From Agromyces aureus (lineage in GTDB: Bacteria; Actinomycetota; Actinomycetes; Actinomycetales; Microbacteriaceae): a stretch of DNA of 64,000 nucleotides. Under the pieces are notes generated by a model that was given only the letters and a program-made list of their open reading frames with translations, did no database searches and was not told where the DNA came from. Shown here one piece after another: positions 7,918 to 17,626 of this stretch (the first letter of the stretch is position 1; every line of letters starts with the position of its first letter). The DNA lies in the NCBI RefSeq assembly GCF_001660485.1, contig NZ_CP013979.1, positions 2,046,001 to 2,110,000 of the forward strand. Direction: 5' to 3'. The position numbers and the translations under genes were made by a program.

Positions 7918-8487
7918 ATGACCGACAACATCACCGTGATCGGCGCCGTGGGCAGCGACCCGCGCGTGCACACCACCGCGCAGGGCCTCACGATCACCTC
8001 CTTCCGCCTCGCCTCGACGCGTCGCATCTTCGACCGGGTGAAGGGCGCCTGGGAGGACGGCGAGACCAACTGGTACACCGTCTCGACCTTCCGCCAGCTC
8101 GCGAAGAACGCCTCGTCCTCGATCCGCCGCGGCGACCGCGTCGTCGTGCACGGCCGCTTGCGGCTCCGCTCGTGGGAGAGCGGCGAGAAGTCCGGCACGG
8201 CGATCGAGATCGACGCCGAAGCGGTCGGGCACGACCTGACCTGGGGCACCACGTCGCTCTCCAAGACGCGCGCTGCGGGCGCTTCGGGCGGGCCGGATGC
8301 CGCGGCGGCCGCCTCCCCGACCGTCGCCGAAGGTTGGCCGGCCGACCCCGTCGACGCCGCGGGCGATGCCGACGAGCGGGCAGCGGCCGCCTTCGCCTCC
8401 GAGCGGGAGGCCGAGCGCGCCGACGCGGAGACCGACGGCGACCGCGACGCGTCGGTCGACGATCGGGCCCTGGCGCTCCCGTTCTGA
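7918..8487 (+). CDS. ssb: Single-stranded DNA-binding protein (accessory SSB)
   Basis: A 189-residue SSB. The OB fold spans residues 1-105 (MTDNITVIGAVGSDPRVHTT...) with the usual SSB motifs SFRLASTRR, NWYTVSTFRQLA and DRVVVHGRL. It is followed by a disordered Ala/Asp/Glu-rich linker and an acidic tip ending in LALPF, the protein-interaction tail of bacterial SSBs. The tail and divergence from replicative SSB suggest the second, stress or competence-type paralogue common in actinobacteria; the replicative ssb would lie elsewhere next to rpsF/rpsR. The ATG is preceded by a TTGGAG ribosome-binding site. Confidence 0.92.
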   Translation: MTDNITVIGAVGSDPRVHTTAQGLTITSFRLASTRRIFDRVKGAWEDGETNWYTVSTFRQLAKNASSSIRRGDRVVVHGRLRLRSWESGEKSGTAIEIDAEAVGHDLTWGTTSLSKTRAAGASGGPDAAAAASPTVAEGWPADPVDAAGDADERAAAAFASEREAERADAETDGDRDASVDDRALALPF

Positions 8488-8558
8488 CCGGCGTCGAACG
8501 GGCGGCAGCGCCTAGACTCGCCTTCGGATGCATCCGAGGGCATCCCGATGGGGGACCG

Positions 8559-9047
8559 ATGGCACGGCACAGCGCTTCCGCGGCCCTGGCGATCGCCGGG
8601 GCCGCGTTGTTCGTCGCCGTGCTGACCGGGTGCACGGGCACGCCGTCTCCGACGCCGTCGGCGAGCCCGTCGGACTCGCGCCCGCGGCCCACTGACGCGG
8701 CGACCGCGGCACCGGTCGGCCTGCACCCCGACCTGCCGGCCGCCGACAACCTTCCGTTCTTCGACCAGGTCAACCAGCAGGTCGTCGCCGCGAACGCCGC
8801 TGCCGGGGGTCGTGACTTCATCGACGCGCTCGTCGCCGCCGGGTTCGATCGCGCGGCGATGCAGGTCACGTCCGATCAGACCTCGCTCGGCGAGCCGGCC
8901 GACTCGGTGCAGTTCTCGGTGCTGTTCAACGACGGATGCCTCGTCGGCCAGTACGGACCGAAGTCGGGCGGGTACCACGGCGTCGTGCAGGCTGCGCTCG
9001 GAACCGGCGGATGTCTGATCGGGCAGACACGACCCATAGACTGGTAG
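8559..9047 (+). CDS. Putative lipoprotein of unknown function
   Basis: A 162-residue exported protein. The signal peptide ends at a lipobox (VAVLTGC, Cys at about residue 25), followed by a Thr/Ser/Pro linker to about residue 52 and a roughly 110-residue domain with three aromatic-rich segments and two cysteines (NDGCLVGQYG and TGGCLIGQTR) in repeated C-L-I/V-G-Q contexts, perhaps forming a disulphide. Small conserved proteins of this kind occur in Microbacteriaceae next to ettA, but I cannot name the family with certainty. A TAGACT -10 at 8513-8518 gives a short leader. ettA begins 5 bases after the stop. Confidence 0.72.
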   Translation: MARHSASAALAIAGAALFVAVLTGCTGTPSPTPSASPSDSRPRPTDAATAAPVGLHPDLPAADNLPFFDQVNQQVVAANAAAGGRDFIDALVAAGFDRAAMQVTSDQTSLGEPADSVQFSVLFNDGCLVGQYGPKSGGYHGVVQAALGTGGCLIGQTRPIDW

Positions 9048-9052
9048 GCGAC

Positions 9053-10735
<1,683 letters not shown>

Positions 10736-10737
10736 TC

Positions 10738-11217
10738 ATGCGCCTGCACGTGCCCACCCCGTTGCGTTGGGGCGATCTCGACGCCTACGGGCACGTCAAC
10801 AACGCCCGGATGCTGGGCCTCCTCGAGGAGGCCCGCATCCAGGCGTTCTGGGTGAACGACGACGGCACCGCCGAACACGCCGTCGGCGCGTCGACGGCCG
10901 TGATCGACGCGACGCCCGGGTCGAGCACGCTCTCGCTCATCGCGCGGCAGGAGGTCGAGTACCTCGCACCGATCCCGTACCAGCGGCTGCCGCTCGACAT
11001 CGAGCTGTGGATCGGCAACCTCGGCGGTGCGAGCCTCGAGGTCTGCTACGAGGTGTTCTCGCCGGTCGGCGTCGAACCGCGCGTGCTGTACACGCGGGCC
11101 GCGACCACGATCGTGCTGGTCGACGCCGCGACCGAGCGTCCGCGGCGCATCACCGCGGTCGAGCGCGACGCGTGGACGCCGTACCTCGAGGCGCCGATCT
11201 CGTTCCGCCGCCGCTGA
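10738..11217 (+). CDS. Acyl-CoA thioesterase, 4HBT hot-dog family
   Basis: A 159-residue single hot-dog protein that starts 2 bases after the ettA stop, so it is translationally coupled. The N-terminal WGDLDAYGHVNN is the YbgC/FadM-type active-site motif, with a catalytic Asp and the HVNN helix start. The rest follows the family pattern (EVEYLAPIPYQRLPLDIELWI...). Predicted to hydrolyse acyl-CoA thioesters in the cytoplasm; substrate unknown. The ettA-thioesterase pairing is common in actinobacteria but has no clear functional link. Confidence 0.9.
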   Translation: MRLHVPTPLRWGDLDAYGHVNNARMLGLLEEARIQAFWVNDDGTAEHAVGASTAVIDATPGSSTLSLIARQEVEYLAPIPYQRLPLDIELWIGNLGGASLEVCYEVFSPVGVEPRVLYTRAATTIVLVDAATERPRRITAVERDAWTPYLEAPISFRRR

Positions 11218-11288
11218 TCCTCCCTCGGCGGGTCGCCCCGCAGACGCTGATCGTGCCTCTGTGCTGAGTCGTACCCTGCGCGCCGCCG

Positions 11289-11858
11289 TCAGCGTTCGAG
11301 CGGCGTGTCGCTGTACGACCCCTCCCAGACGGCCCGACTGCCGGACTCGCCGATGCGGACGACCGTCCAGATCGCGCCGACCGCGACGATGATCGCCACC
11401 ACGGTCAGCACGATCGCCACGACGACGCGCACCGTGCGGTTCACGCCCGCCGCGGCATCCGGAACCGTCATCGACCCGTCGGCTGACGCGTCGAGCCGTC
11501 GCCGTGCGCGGCGTCCGCGCACGACCGTGACGACCTGCCACGCGGAGACGAGCACGGCCACACCCAGCACCGCGTACAGCCACGGCACGATGTCCTCGCC
11601 CTGACCCGTGTGCGCCTCGATGAGCGGCGCCGCGGGCACGCGAGCCTGCAACCACTCGCCTGCGGCGACGGTCACGAGGCCGAGCGGCACGAGCAGCACG
11701 GCGGCGATGAGCGCCGGGATCCACAGCACGCGGCGAGCACCGGGCCACGCCGCGAGCACCACGAGCAGCACTGCCACCGCCGGGACGGCGATCACGACCA
11801 CGTGCACGAGCAGCACGTGCAGCGGCAGTCCTTGGAAGACGTACTCGAGGTCGCCCAT
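11289..11858 (-). CDS. DUF2231-like integral membrane protein
   Basis: A 189-residue protein with four hydrophobic segments in the first 125 residues and a fifth near 145-165. Segment 1 carries LPLHVLLVHVVV (two His four residues apart) and the loop after segment 3 has IEAHTGQGED, matching the histidine pattern of the DUF2231 family; these histidines are candidate haem or metal ligands. It starts 2 bases after the Rieske gene stop on the same strand, so the two form an operon. DUF2231 and Rieske domains are also found fused in other actinobacteria, which supports a shared membrane electron-transfer role (inference). Confidence 0.78.
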   Translation of the reverse strand: MGDLEYVFQGLPLHVLLVHVVVIAVPAVAVLLVVLAAWPGARRVLWIPALIAAVLLVPLGLVTVAAGEWLQARVPAAPLIEAHTGQGEDIVPWLYAVLGVAVLVSAWQVVTVVRGRRARRRLDASADGSMTVPDAAAGVNRTVRVVVAIVLTVVAIIVAVGAIWTVVRIGESGSRAVWEGSYSDTPLER

Positions 11859-11860
11859 CT

Positions 11861-12358
11861 TCAGGACGCGGCGACGATGCGGTCACCCGAGACGGAGACC
11901 GCGATGGGCGTCAGCGGGTCGATCGCGGGACCCCGGATCACGTCTCCGGTGGCCGCATCGAAGCGCGAGCCGTGGCATGGGCAGTCGAACTCGGCGCCGG
12001 CGGCGTTCACCGGACAGCCCTGATGCGTGCAGATCGCGCTGAAGCACACCACCGCGCCGGCCGTCGGCTGCGCGAGCAGCACGGGCGCGCCGTCGAGCGT
12101 GGCGGCGAGGCTCCCGCCGACCGGCACATCGGAAAGGGCTCCGATGTCGGCGCCCGTCGCCGGTTGATCCGGCCCGGCGGACTCGGCGGGCGGCTCGTTC
12201 GTCACCTCGGGCGTCGTCGGCGTCGACGCGGACGGCTTCGCGCTCGAGGCGGGTGGCGACGCGGGCGCGCAGCCGGCGAGCACGAGTGCGCCGCCGAAGG
12301 CCCCCGTCGCTCCGAGGGTGAGAATCGTGCGTCGGGTCGGTTCGGTGACATCCGCCAT
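11861..12358 (-). CDS. Exported Rieske [2Fe-2S] protein
   Basis: A 165-residue Tat-type or lipoprotein-type exported protein. The N-terminus TRRTILTLGATGAFGGALVLAGC combines a twin-arginine-like start and a lipobox, followed by a Pro/Thr linker (about residues 25-65) and a roughly 95-residue Rieske fold. Cluster ligands are readable: box 1 CTHQGC and box 2 CPCHGSRF (two Cys and two His). The start at MADVTEP is chosen because upstream codons would bury the signal. The Tat route fits a folded Fe-S protein. It is upstream of the DUF2231 protein by 2 bases. It probably moves electrons at the outer membrane face; the partner oxidoreductase is not present here. Confidence 0.9.
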   Translation of the reverse strand: MADVTEPTRRTILTLGATGAFGGALVLAGCAPASPPASSAKPSASTPTTPEVTNEPPAESAGPDQPATGADIGALSDVPVGGSLAATLDGAPVLLAQPTAGAVVCFSAICTHQGCPVNAAGAEFDCPCHGSRFDAATGDVIRGPAIDPLTPIAVSVSGDRIVAAS

Positions 12359-12539
12359 GAGGGCTCCTCGTTCGCTCCACGTCGCGCGACTTCGCGCTCC
12401 AGCCATTGTGGAACGGAACCCCGCGGGAAGCGAGCCTCGCCGCGCACTCCATCGGGCACGACGGCAGACGCTCGGATGAGGGCCTTGACGATCGCAAGTG
12501 GGCGGTGTCGATCGGATGTCGGCCGCCGCAGTCGGGCGA

Positions 12540-13412
12540 TCAGTGCCCGCCGGGCGCCCGCACCATGCCCTCTTGCGCCACGCTCGCGACGAGCACCCCT
12601 TCGCGCGTGTAGATGCGGCCGATCGAGAGACCCCGACCGCCCTGCGCCGACGGCGACTCCTGCACGTAGAGCAGCCACTCGTCGACGCGGGCGTCGCGGT
12701 GCCACCACATGGCGTGGTCGAGGCTCGCGACGCGGAGCCCGGGTGTGGCCCAGGGCAGGCCGTGGGCGCGCAGCACGGGCTCGAGGATCGAGTAGTCGCT
12801 CGCGTAGGCGAGCGCCGCGCGGTGCTGCTTCGGGTCGTCGGGCAGTCGGCCGACCGCCTTCATCCAGACGGCCTGCCGCGGCACCCGCTCGCCCTCGACG
12901 CCGAGGTAGATCGGGGAAGGGATGTGGCGGACATCGAAGGCGCGCTCCGACGACCAGAATTGGGCCATGGCGTTGTCGAGGTGACCGATGAGATCGGCGG
13001 TCGAGGGGAGCGACTCCGGGTCGGGCAGGTCGGTCGGCATGTCGACCTGGTGCTCGACGCCCTCGTCTTCGGTCTGGAACGACGCGATGAGCGAGAGGAT
13101 CGGCTCGCCCTTCTGGAACGCGTGGGTGCGCCGCGTCGAGAACGACCGGCCGTCGTGCAGGCGATCGACCGAGAACGTGATCGGGTGGTCGACGTCGCCA
13201 GGCCGCAGGAAGTACCCGTGCATCGAGTGCAGCACGCGGGCTTCGTCGACGGTGTGCATCGCGGCGATGAGGGACTGCGCGAGCACCTGACCGCCGAAGA
13301 CCCGGCCGAGCGGCATCCACTGCGACGGTCCGGTGAAGATGTCCTCCGTCGTGCGCGCGCCGGTGTTCGTCAGGCGGAGCGTGCTCAGCAGGCCGTCGAT
13401 GGGTCCGTTCAT
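12540..13412 (-). CDS. tesB: Acyl-CoA thioesterase II
   Basis: A 290-residue double hot-dog thioesterase. The N-terminal half contains GRVFGGQVLAQSLIAA and HSMHGYFLRPGDVDHPI. The C-terminal half contains ASLDHAMWWHRD, with the catalytic Asp of the D/T/Q TesB triad, and the final GRGLSIGRIYTREGVLVASVAQEGMVR. Length matches E. coli TesB (286). It hydrolyses medium/long-chain acyl-CoA in the cytoplasm. It is transcribed away from the gene at 13505 through a 92-base divergent promoter region that carries one GGATGCCG-type octamer (13445). Confidence 0.94.
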   Translation of the reverse strand: MNGPIDGLLSTLRLTNTGARTTEDIFTGPSQWMPLGRVFGGQVLAQSLIAAMHTVDEARVLHSMHGYFLRPGDVDHPITFSVDRLHDGRSFSTRRTHAFQKGEPILSLIASFQTEDEGVEHQVDMPTDLPDPESLPSTADLIGHLDNAMAQFWSSERAFDVRHIPSPIYLGVEGERVPRQAVWMKAVGRLPDDPKQHRAALAYASDYSILEPVLRAHGLPWATPGLRVASLDHAMWWHRDARVDEWLLYVQESPSAQGGRGLSIGRIYTREGVLVASVAQEGMVRAPGGH

Positions 13413-13504
13413 GGGGTCTCCGATATCGCTCCAACGGTGGCTGCGGCATCCGTCGGGCGGAATGAGACCGAACGCGGGCGCGCAATTGGTAGTTTAGACA
13501 GCAG

Positions 13505-14185
13505 ATGGTCTCTCAATTCACGCTTGCCGACAGCCTCTCGCTCGGCGACCTGCACACCTACCTGCAACGCGCGGGCCGGGTCGAAGACGGGTCGGTACGA
13601 CTCATCGCCGGCTCCGGAATCCTCGCGGTCTACACGGCGATCCTGTACCCGCGCGGCATCCTCGACGAGAGCCCGACGGTGCTCGGCCTCCGCACGTTCT
13701 CACTCGTCGACACCGAGGACTTCGACTCGGTCGTGCCGATGCGCTCCCTCGTCGACCGCATCGTGCGGGCCCGCGGCGAACTCGGCGAAGACGACGAGTC
13801 GCGCCCGGTCACCATGTCGCGCCCGCCCGAGGTCAACACCGTCACCTGGGCGGGCATCTCCCCTCCCAGAGGCGGCTGGCGAGCGCTCGGTGAGACGGAT
13901 GCCGCGACCCTCGAATCCGCGGCCCGTGCCGGGATCGACGAGGTCGCCGCAGCGATCCCGGCCGGCACCGGTGAGCAGCTCGTGCAACGCGTGCGCTCCG
14001 AGGTCTGGGGGCGCGGCGTCGACGGGGTCGAGTATCTCCCGACCGGCGCGGCGTTCGCGGCCTTCAGCCTCGGATTCCTCGGCGAAGACGAGGTGCGCCT
14101 GTTCGAGACGGGTCCGTGGACCCGTCTCAGTTCGCGGCGCGGGCACGTGCTCGTGCGCCGCAAGCCCTGGACCCTCAAGGCATAG
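13505..14185 (+). CDS. Conserved actinobacterial hypothetical protein
   Basis: A 226-residue soluble protein with alternating alpha/beta character and no membrane segment or metal-binding cluster (MVSQFTLADSLSLGDLHTYL...). I recognise the gene as a conserved actinobacterial hypothetical but cannot name a family. A TAGTTT hexamer ends 9 bases before the ATG and no Shine-Dalgarno is visible, so the mRNA is leaderless or nearly so. It is divergent from tesB and convergent with the FAD dehydrogenase, with a strong hairpin between. Confidence 0.75.
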   Translation: MVSQFTLADSLSLGDLHTYLQRAGRVEDGSVRLIAGSGILAVYTAILYPRGILDESPTVLGLRTFSLVDTEDFDSVVPMRSLVDRIVRARGELGEDDESRPVTMSRPPEVNTVTWAGISPPRGGWRALGETDAATLESAARAGIDEVAAAIPAGTGEQLVQRVRSEVWGRGVDGVEYLPTGAAFAAFSLGFLGEDEVRLFETGPWTRLSSRRGHVLVRRKPWTLKA

Positions 14186-14198
14186 CGCGAGTCGCGGC

Positions 14199-14234
14199 CG
14201 TCGGCCGATCCGCCCGGGAGCGGAGCGGCCGACG
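14199..14234. terminator. Bidirectional hairpin terminator
   Basis: Two-part inverted repeat: CGTCGGCCG with CGGCCGACG, then a single A/G mismatch, then TCCGC/GCGGA around a 6-base loop. It lies between the convergent genes ending at 14185 and 14243. Confidence 0.8.
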
Positions 14235-14242
14235 GAGCCGGA

Positions 14243-15928
14243 TCAGCCCCTGGCGACCGCGCGCCCGGCGGTGCGCCCGGTGAAGAGGCATCCGCCGAGG
14301 AAGGTGCCCTCGAGCGCACGATAACCGTGCACGCCGCCGCCGCCGAAGCCCGCGGCCTCGCCGACCGCGTAGAGGCCGGGCACGGGTGCACCCGTCGCGT
14401 CGAGCGCCTGCGCGTCGAGGTTCGTCTGGATGCCGCCGAGGCTCTTCCGCGTGAGGATGTGCAGCTTCACCGCGATCAGCGGCCCGGCCTTCGGGTCGAG
14501 GATGCGGTGCGGCGTCGCCACGCGGATGAGCTTGTCGCCGCGGTACTTGCGGGCGCCGCGGACGGCCGTCAGTTGCAGGTCCTTCGAGAACTCGTTGTCG
14601 ACCTCGCGGTCGCGCGCCACGACCTCGCGCTCGATGTTCGCCGTGTCGAGGTCGACCTCGGGGGAGAGGGCTCGCATGCCCTCGAGCAGTTCGTCGAGCG
14701 TGTCGGCGACCACGAAGTCGACGCCGTGCTCCTTGAACGCCTCGACCGGGCCGGTCGCGCCCGAGCCGACGCGTTGGGCGAGCAGCTTCAGGTCTTTGCC
14801 CGTGAGGTCCGGGTTCTGCTCGCTGCCCGAGAGGGCGAACTCCTTCTCGATGATCTTCTGCGTGAGCACGAACCACGTGTGCTCGTGTCCGGTGGTCTGG
14901 ATGTGCTCGAGCGTGCCGAGGGTGTCGAATCCGGGGAACAGCGGCACCGGCATCCGCTTGCCCGTCGCGTCGAACCAGAGCGACGACGGCCCGGGCAGGA
15001 TGCGGATGCCGTGCATGGGCCAGATCGGATCCCAGTTCGTGATGCCCTCGGTGTAGTGCCACATGCGGTCGCCGTTCACGAGACGTGCGCCGGCCTGCTC
15101 GGAGATGCCGAGCATGCGCCCGTCGACGTGCGCCGGCACGCCCGAGAGCATGTGCTCGGGCGGGGTGCCGAGCCGCTCGGGCCACGCCTCGCGCACCAGA
15201 TCGTGGTTGCCGCCGATGCCGCCCGACGCGACGATCACCGCGGGCGCGCGCAGTTCGAAGTCGCCGACGACGTCGCGGTTGCTCGACTCGCCGCGCCCGG
15301 CGGCATCGGGAGCCAGGACCGCACCCCGCACCCCGACGACCGCGCCGGACTCGACGATCAACTCGTCGACGCGATGCCGGTGCCTGAACTCGACGAGGCC
15401 CGCCGCCTCGCCCGCCTTGACGCGGGCGATGAACGGCGCGAGCACGCCGGGGCCGGTGCCCCACGTGATGTGGAAGCGGGGCACGGAGTTGCCGTGGCCG
15501 ATGGCGTTGTACCCGCCGCGTTCGGCCCAGCCGACGATGGGGAAGAACCGCACGCCCTTCTGGTGCAGCCACGCGCGCTTCTCACCGGCCGCGAAGTCGA
15601 GGTACGCGTCGGCCCACTTGCGACCCCACTCGTCCTCGTCGCGGTCGAAGCCCGCCGTGCCGTCCCAGTCCTGTCGCGCGAGGTCGAGCGAGTCCTTCAC
15701 GCCCATGCGCCGCTGCTCGGGGGAGTCGATGAGGAACAGGCCGCCGAACGACCAGTGCGCCTGCCCCCCGAGGCTGGCTTCGGGCTCCTGGTCGACGATG
15801 AGCACGCGCTTTCCCGCATCGACGAGTTCAGCGGCGGCGACGAGGCCGGACAGGCCTGCTCCGACGACGATCGCGGCGGGTTCGGGGCGGCCAGCGGGTT
15901 CTGGTCGCGCGGCGGGGGTTGCGGGCAC
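14243..15928 (-). CDS. FAD-binding dehydrogenase (fumarate reductase/KstD-like flavoprotein)
   Basis: A 561-residue flavoprotein. The Rossmann dinucleotide motif is near the N-terminus (VVGAGLSGLVAAAEL), followed by GGQAHWSFGGL, and the C-terminus carries the second FAD contact GLYAVGEAAGFGGGGVHGYRALEGTFLGGCLFTGRTAGR. The whole matches the FAD-dependent oxidoreductase 2 family, specifically the soluble actinobacterial group annotated only as FAD-binding dehydrogenase. A GTG start at 15928 is chosen over ATG 15970 because AAGGAG (15936-15941) lies 7 bases upstream of it. Possible substrates include 3-ketosteroids or enoate-like acids; none can be assigned. It follows the globin gene by about 50 bases on the same strand. 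Confidence 0.88.
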   Translation of the reverse strand: MPATPAARPEPAGRPEPAAIVVGAGLSGLVAAAELVDAGKRVLIVDQEPEASLGGQAHWSFGGLFLIDSPEQRRMGVKDSLDLARQDWDGTAGFDRDEDEWGRKWADAYLDFAAGEKRAWLHQKGVRFFPIVGWAERGGYNAIGHGNSVPRFHITWGTGPGVLAPFIARVKAGEAAGLVEFRHRHRVDELIVESGAVVGVRGAVLAPDAAGRGESSNRDVVGDFELRAPAVIVASGGIGGNHDLVREAWPERLGTPPEHMLSGVPAHVDGRMLGISEQAGARLVNGDRMWHYTEGITNWDPIWPMHGIRILPGPSSLWFDATGKRMPVPLFPGFDTLGTLEHIQTTGHEHTWFVLTQKIIEKEFALSGSEQNPDLTGKDLKLLAQRVGSGATGPVEAFKEHGVDFVVADTLDELLEGMRALSPEVDLDTANIEREVVARDREVDNEFSKDLQLTAVRGARKYRGDKLIRVATPHRILDPKAGPLIAVKLHILTRKSLGGIQTNLDAQALDATGAPVPGLYAVGEAAGFGGGGVHGYRALEGTFLGGCLFTGRTAGRAVARG

Positions 15929-15980
15929 TGGGGGACTCCTTCGTCTCACTCGCGTGCGGCTCGGGCGCACGAGGGTCGGG

Positions 15981-16454
15981 TCACTCCTCGAACGTGTTCA
16001 CCATCGCGAACGCCGCACGCTGAAGATAATCCCACAGAGTCTCCTCGGCGAGCGGCGGCAGTTCGAGCGCGTCGACCGCGGTGCGCATGTGCGCCAGCCA
16101 ACGGTCGCGTGCATCGGGGTTCACCTTGAAGCCCGCGTGCCGCATGCGCAGGCGCGGGTGTCCGCGCTGCTCGCTGTAGGTGCCGGGGCCGCCCCAGTAC
16201 TGCTCGAGGAAGAGCAGCAGCCGCTCCTCGGCCGGGCCGAGATCCTCCTCGGGGTACATCGGGCGCAGTACGGGGTCGTCGGCGACGCCTCGGTAGAACT
16301 CGTGCACGAGTCGTTCGAACGTCGGTCTGCCGCCGACCGTCTCGTAGAACGAGGCGCCCAGCGCCGAGCCGTGCTCGCTGCCCCGGAGCGGCACCGAGGC
16401 CGGAGGCACGGCGGTGACGGGGACGGATGTCGGTGGCAGGCGCTCGTCGGTCAC
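15981..16454 (-). CDS. glbO: Group II truncated haemoglobin (HbO type)
   Basis: A 157-residue 2-on-2 globin. Conserved positions visible: Phe/Tyr in HEFYRGVADD (B9-B10), proximal His F8 in LRMRHAGF, Trp G8 in ARDRWLAHM and the EQYWGGPGTYSE loop diagnostic of group II. A roughly 30-residue Pro/Val-rich extension precedes the globin fold. The start is a GTG that overlaps the MscS stop codon (GTGA), so translation is coupled to MscS. HbO-type globins bind O2 tightly and are linked to O2 or NO/peroxide handling at the membrane. Confidence 0.93.
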   Translation of the reverse strand: MTDERLPPTSVPVTAVPPASVPLRGSEHGSALGASFYETVGGRPTFERLVHEFYRGVADDPVLRPMYPEEDLGPAEERLLLFLEQYWGGPGTYSEQRGHPRLRMRHAGFKVNPDARDRWLAHMRTAVDALELPPLAEETLWDYLQRAAFAMVNTFEE

Positions 16455-17536
16455 GATGGGGCTCCGGGGGTCGTCGGCGGTTCGGCGGGTGGCGTGGCCG
16501 GGGGCTTCGGCGCGCCCTTCGCGCGCTGCGCCCGCTTGGCCTTCGCGGTCGAGGCCTTGACCGCCTCGTTCGTGAGCACGGCGTTCGGCGAGGTCTTCGG
16601 CGGCTTCGCGCCCTTGACGCGAGTCGCGCCGTCGAACCCGGTGAGCACGACCGAGCTGAGGCTCGGCAGCCTGAGCCCCATGCCGTCGACGGTGCGCTTG
16701 AGCCGCACCCGCAGTTCACGGGCGACGTCGTCCTTCGACGAGGTGCGCACCTTCACGACGACCCTGAGCACCATGGCATCGTCGGAGATCGACTCGAGCC
16801 CCCAGATTTCGGGGCGTTCGAGGATGCGGGCGCGCCACTTGCTCGACTGCGCGAACTCGTTCGCGGCCTTCAGGAGTTCGGTCTCGACCTCGTCGACGTC
16901 GGCCTCGTACGGCACGGCGAGGTCGACGATCACGCGGGCCCAGCCCTGGGACATGTTTCCGACGCGGAGGATCTCGCCGTTGCGCACGAACCAGAGGGTG
17001 CCGTTGACGTCGCGCACCTTCGTGATGCGGATCTGCACCTCTTCGACGATGCCGGTCGCAGGCCCGAGATCGACGACGTCGCCGACGCCGACCTGGTCCT
17101 CGACGACCATGAACAATCCGTTCAGCACGTCTTTCACGATGTTCTGGGCGCCGAAACCGAGGCCGGCGCCGATCGCGGCGGAGAGCAGGGCGAACGACCC
17201 GAGGATGCCCTGGTCGATGGTGCTCACGATCATGAGCGTCACGATGATGAACAGCGTCACGTTGACGACGTTCGTGAACACCGACCCGAGTGTGCGGGTG
17301 CGCTGCACGACGCGGACCGCCGCGAGCGGCGAGGCCTGCAGCGCCTGCGTGTCGGTGACGTCCTGCTTGCGCTTGACGCCCGAGACGATCTGGCCGACGA
17401 CGCGCTCGATGACGAAGTGCAGGATCCAGCGGATGAGGAGCGCGACGGCGATGATCACCACGATCCGGATGGACTTGCCGACGATGTCGCCGCCGTTCTC
17501 GGCCCAGTACGACGTGAAGTCGGTCCAGACGTTCAT
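16451..17536 (-). CDS. mscS: Small-conductance mechanosensitive channel (MscS family)
   Basis: A 361-residue protein with an N-terminal transmembrane helix (about 20-42) and two more between 95 and 150, including the pore-lining TM3 region AAIGAGLGFGAQNIVKDVLNG with the Gly/Ala pattern of MscS. It is followed by the beta domain (DLGPATGIVEEVQIRITKVRDVNG) and the alpha/beta vestibule. The last 55 residues are a Lys/Ala/Pro-rich tail. It releases solutes on hypo-osmotic shock. The stop overlaps the globin start by 4 bases, so the two form an operon. Confidence 0.92.
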   Translation of the reverse strand: MNVWTDFTSYWAENGGDIVGKSIRIVVIIAVALLIRWILHFVIERVVGQIVSGVKRKQDVTDTQALQASPLAAVRVVQRTRTLGSVFTNVVNVTLFIIVTLMIVSTIDQGILGSFALLSAAIGAGLGFGAQNIVKDVLNGLFMVVEDQVGVGDVVDLGPATGIVEEVQIRITKVRDVNGTLWFVRNGEILRVGNMSQGWARVIVDLAVPYEADVDEVETELLKAANEFAQSSKWRARILERPEIWGLESISDDAMVLRVVVKVRTSSKDDVARELRVRLKRTVDGMGLRLPSLSSVVLTGFDGATRVKGAKPPKTSPNAVLTNEAVKASTAKAKRAQRAKGAPKPPATPPAEPPTTPGAPS

Positions 17537-17626
17537 GAGGCGCTCGCCTCGGCTCGGCGGATGTTCCGGGTTCGGGGCAGGGTGTTGGCGACCATCGGAA
17601 CGAGTCTACGCAGCGTCATCCGGGAG

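Noticed and set aside
13413..13504. Small RNA or riboswitch in the tesB divergent region
   Set aside because: Only 92 bases with two promoters expected; no conserved RNA structure recognised.
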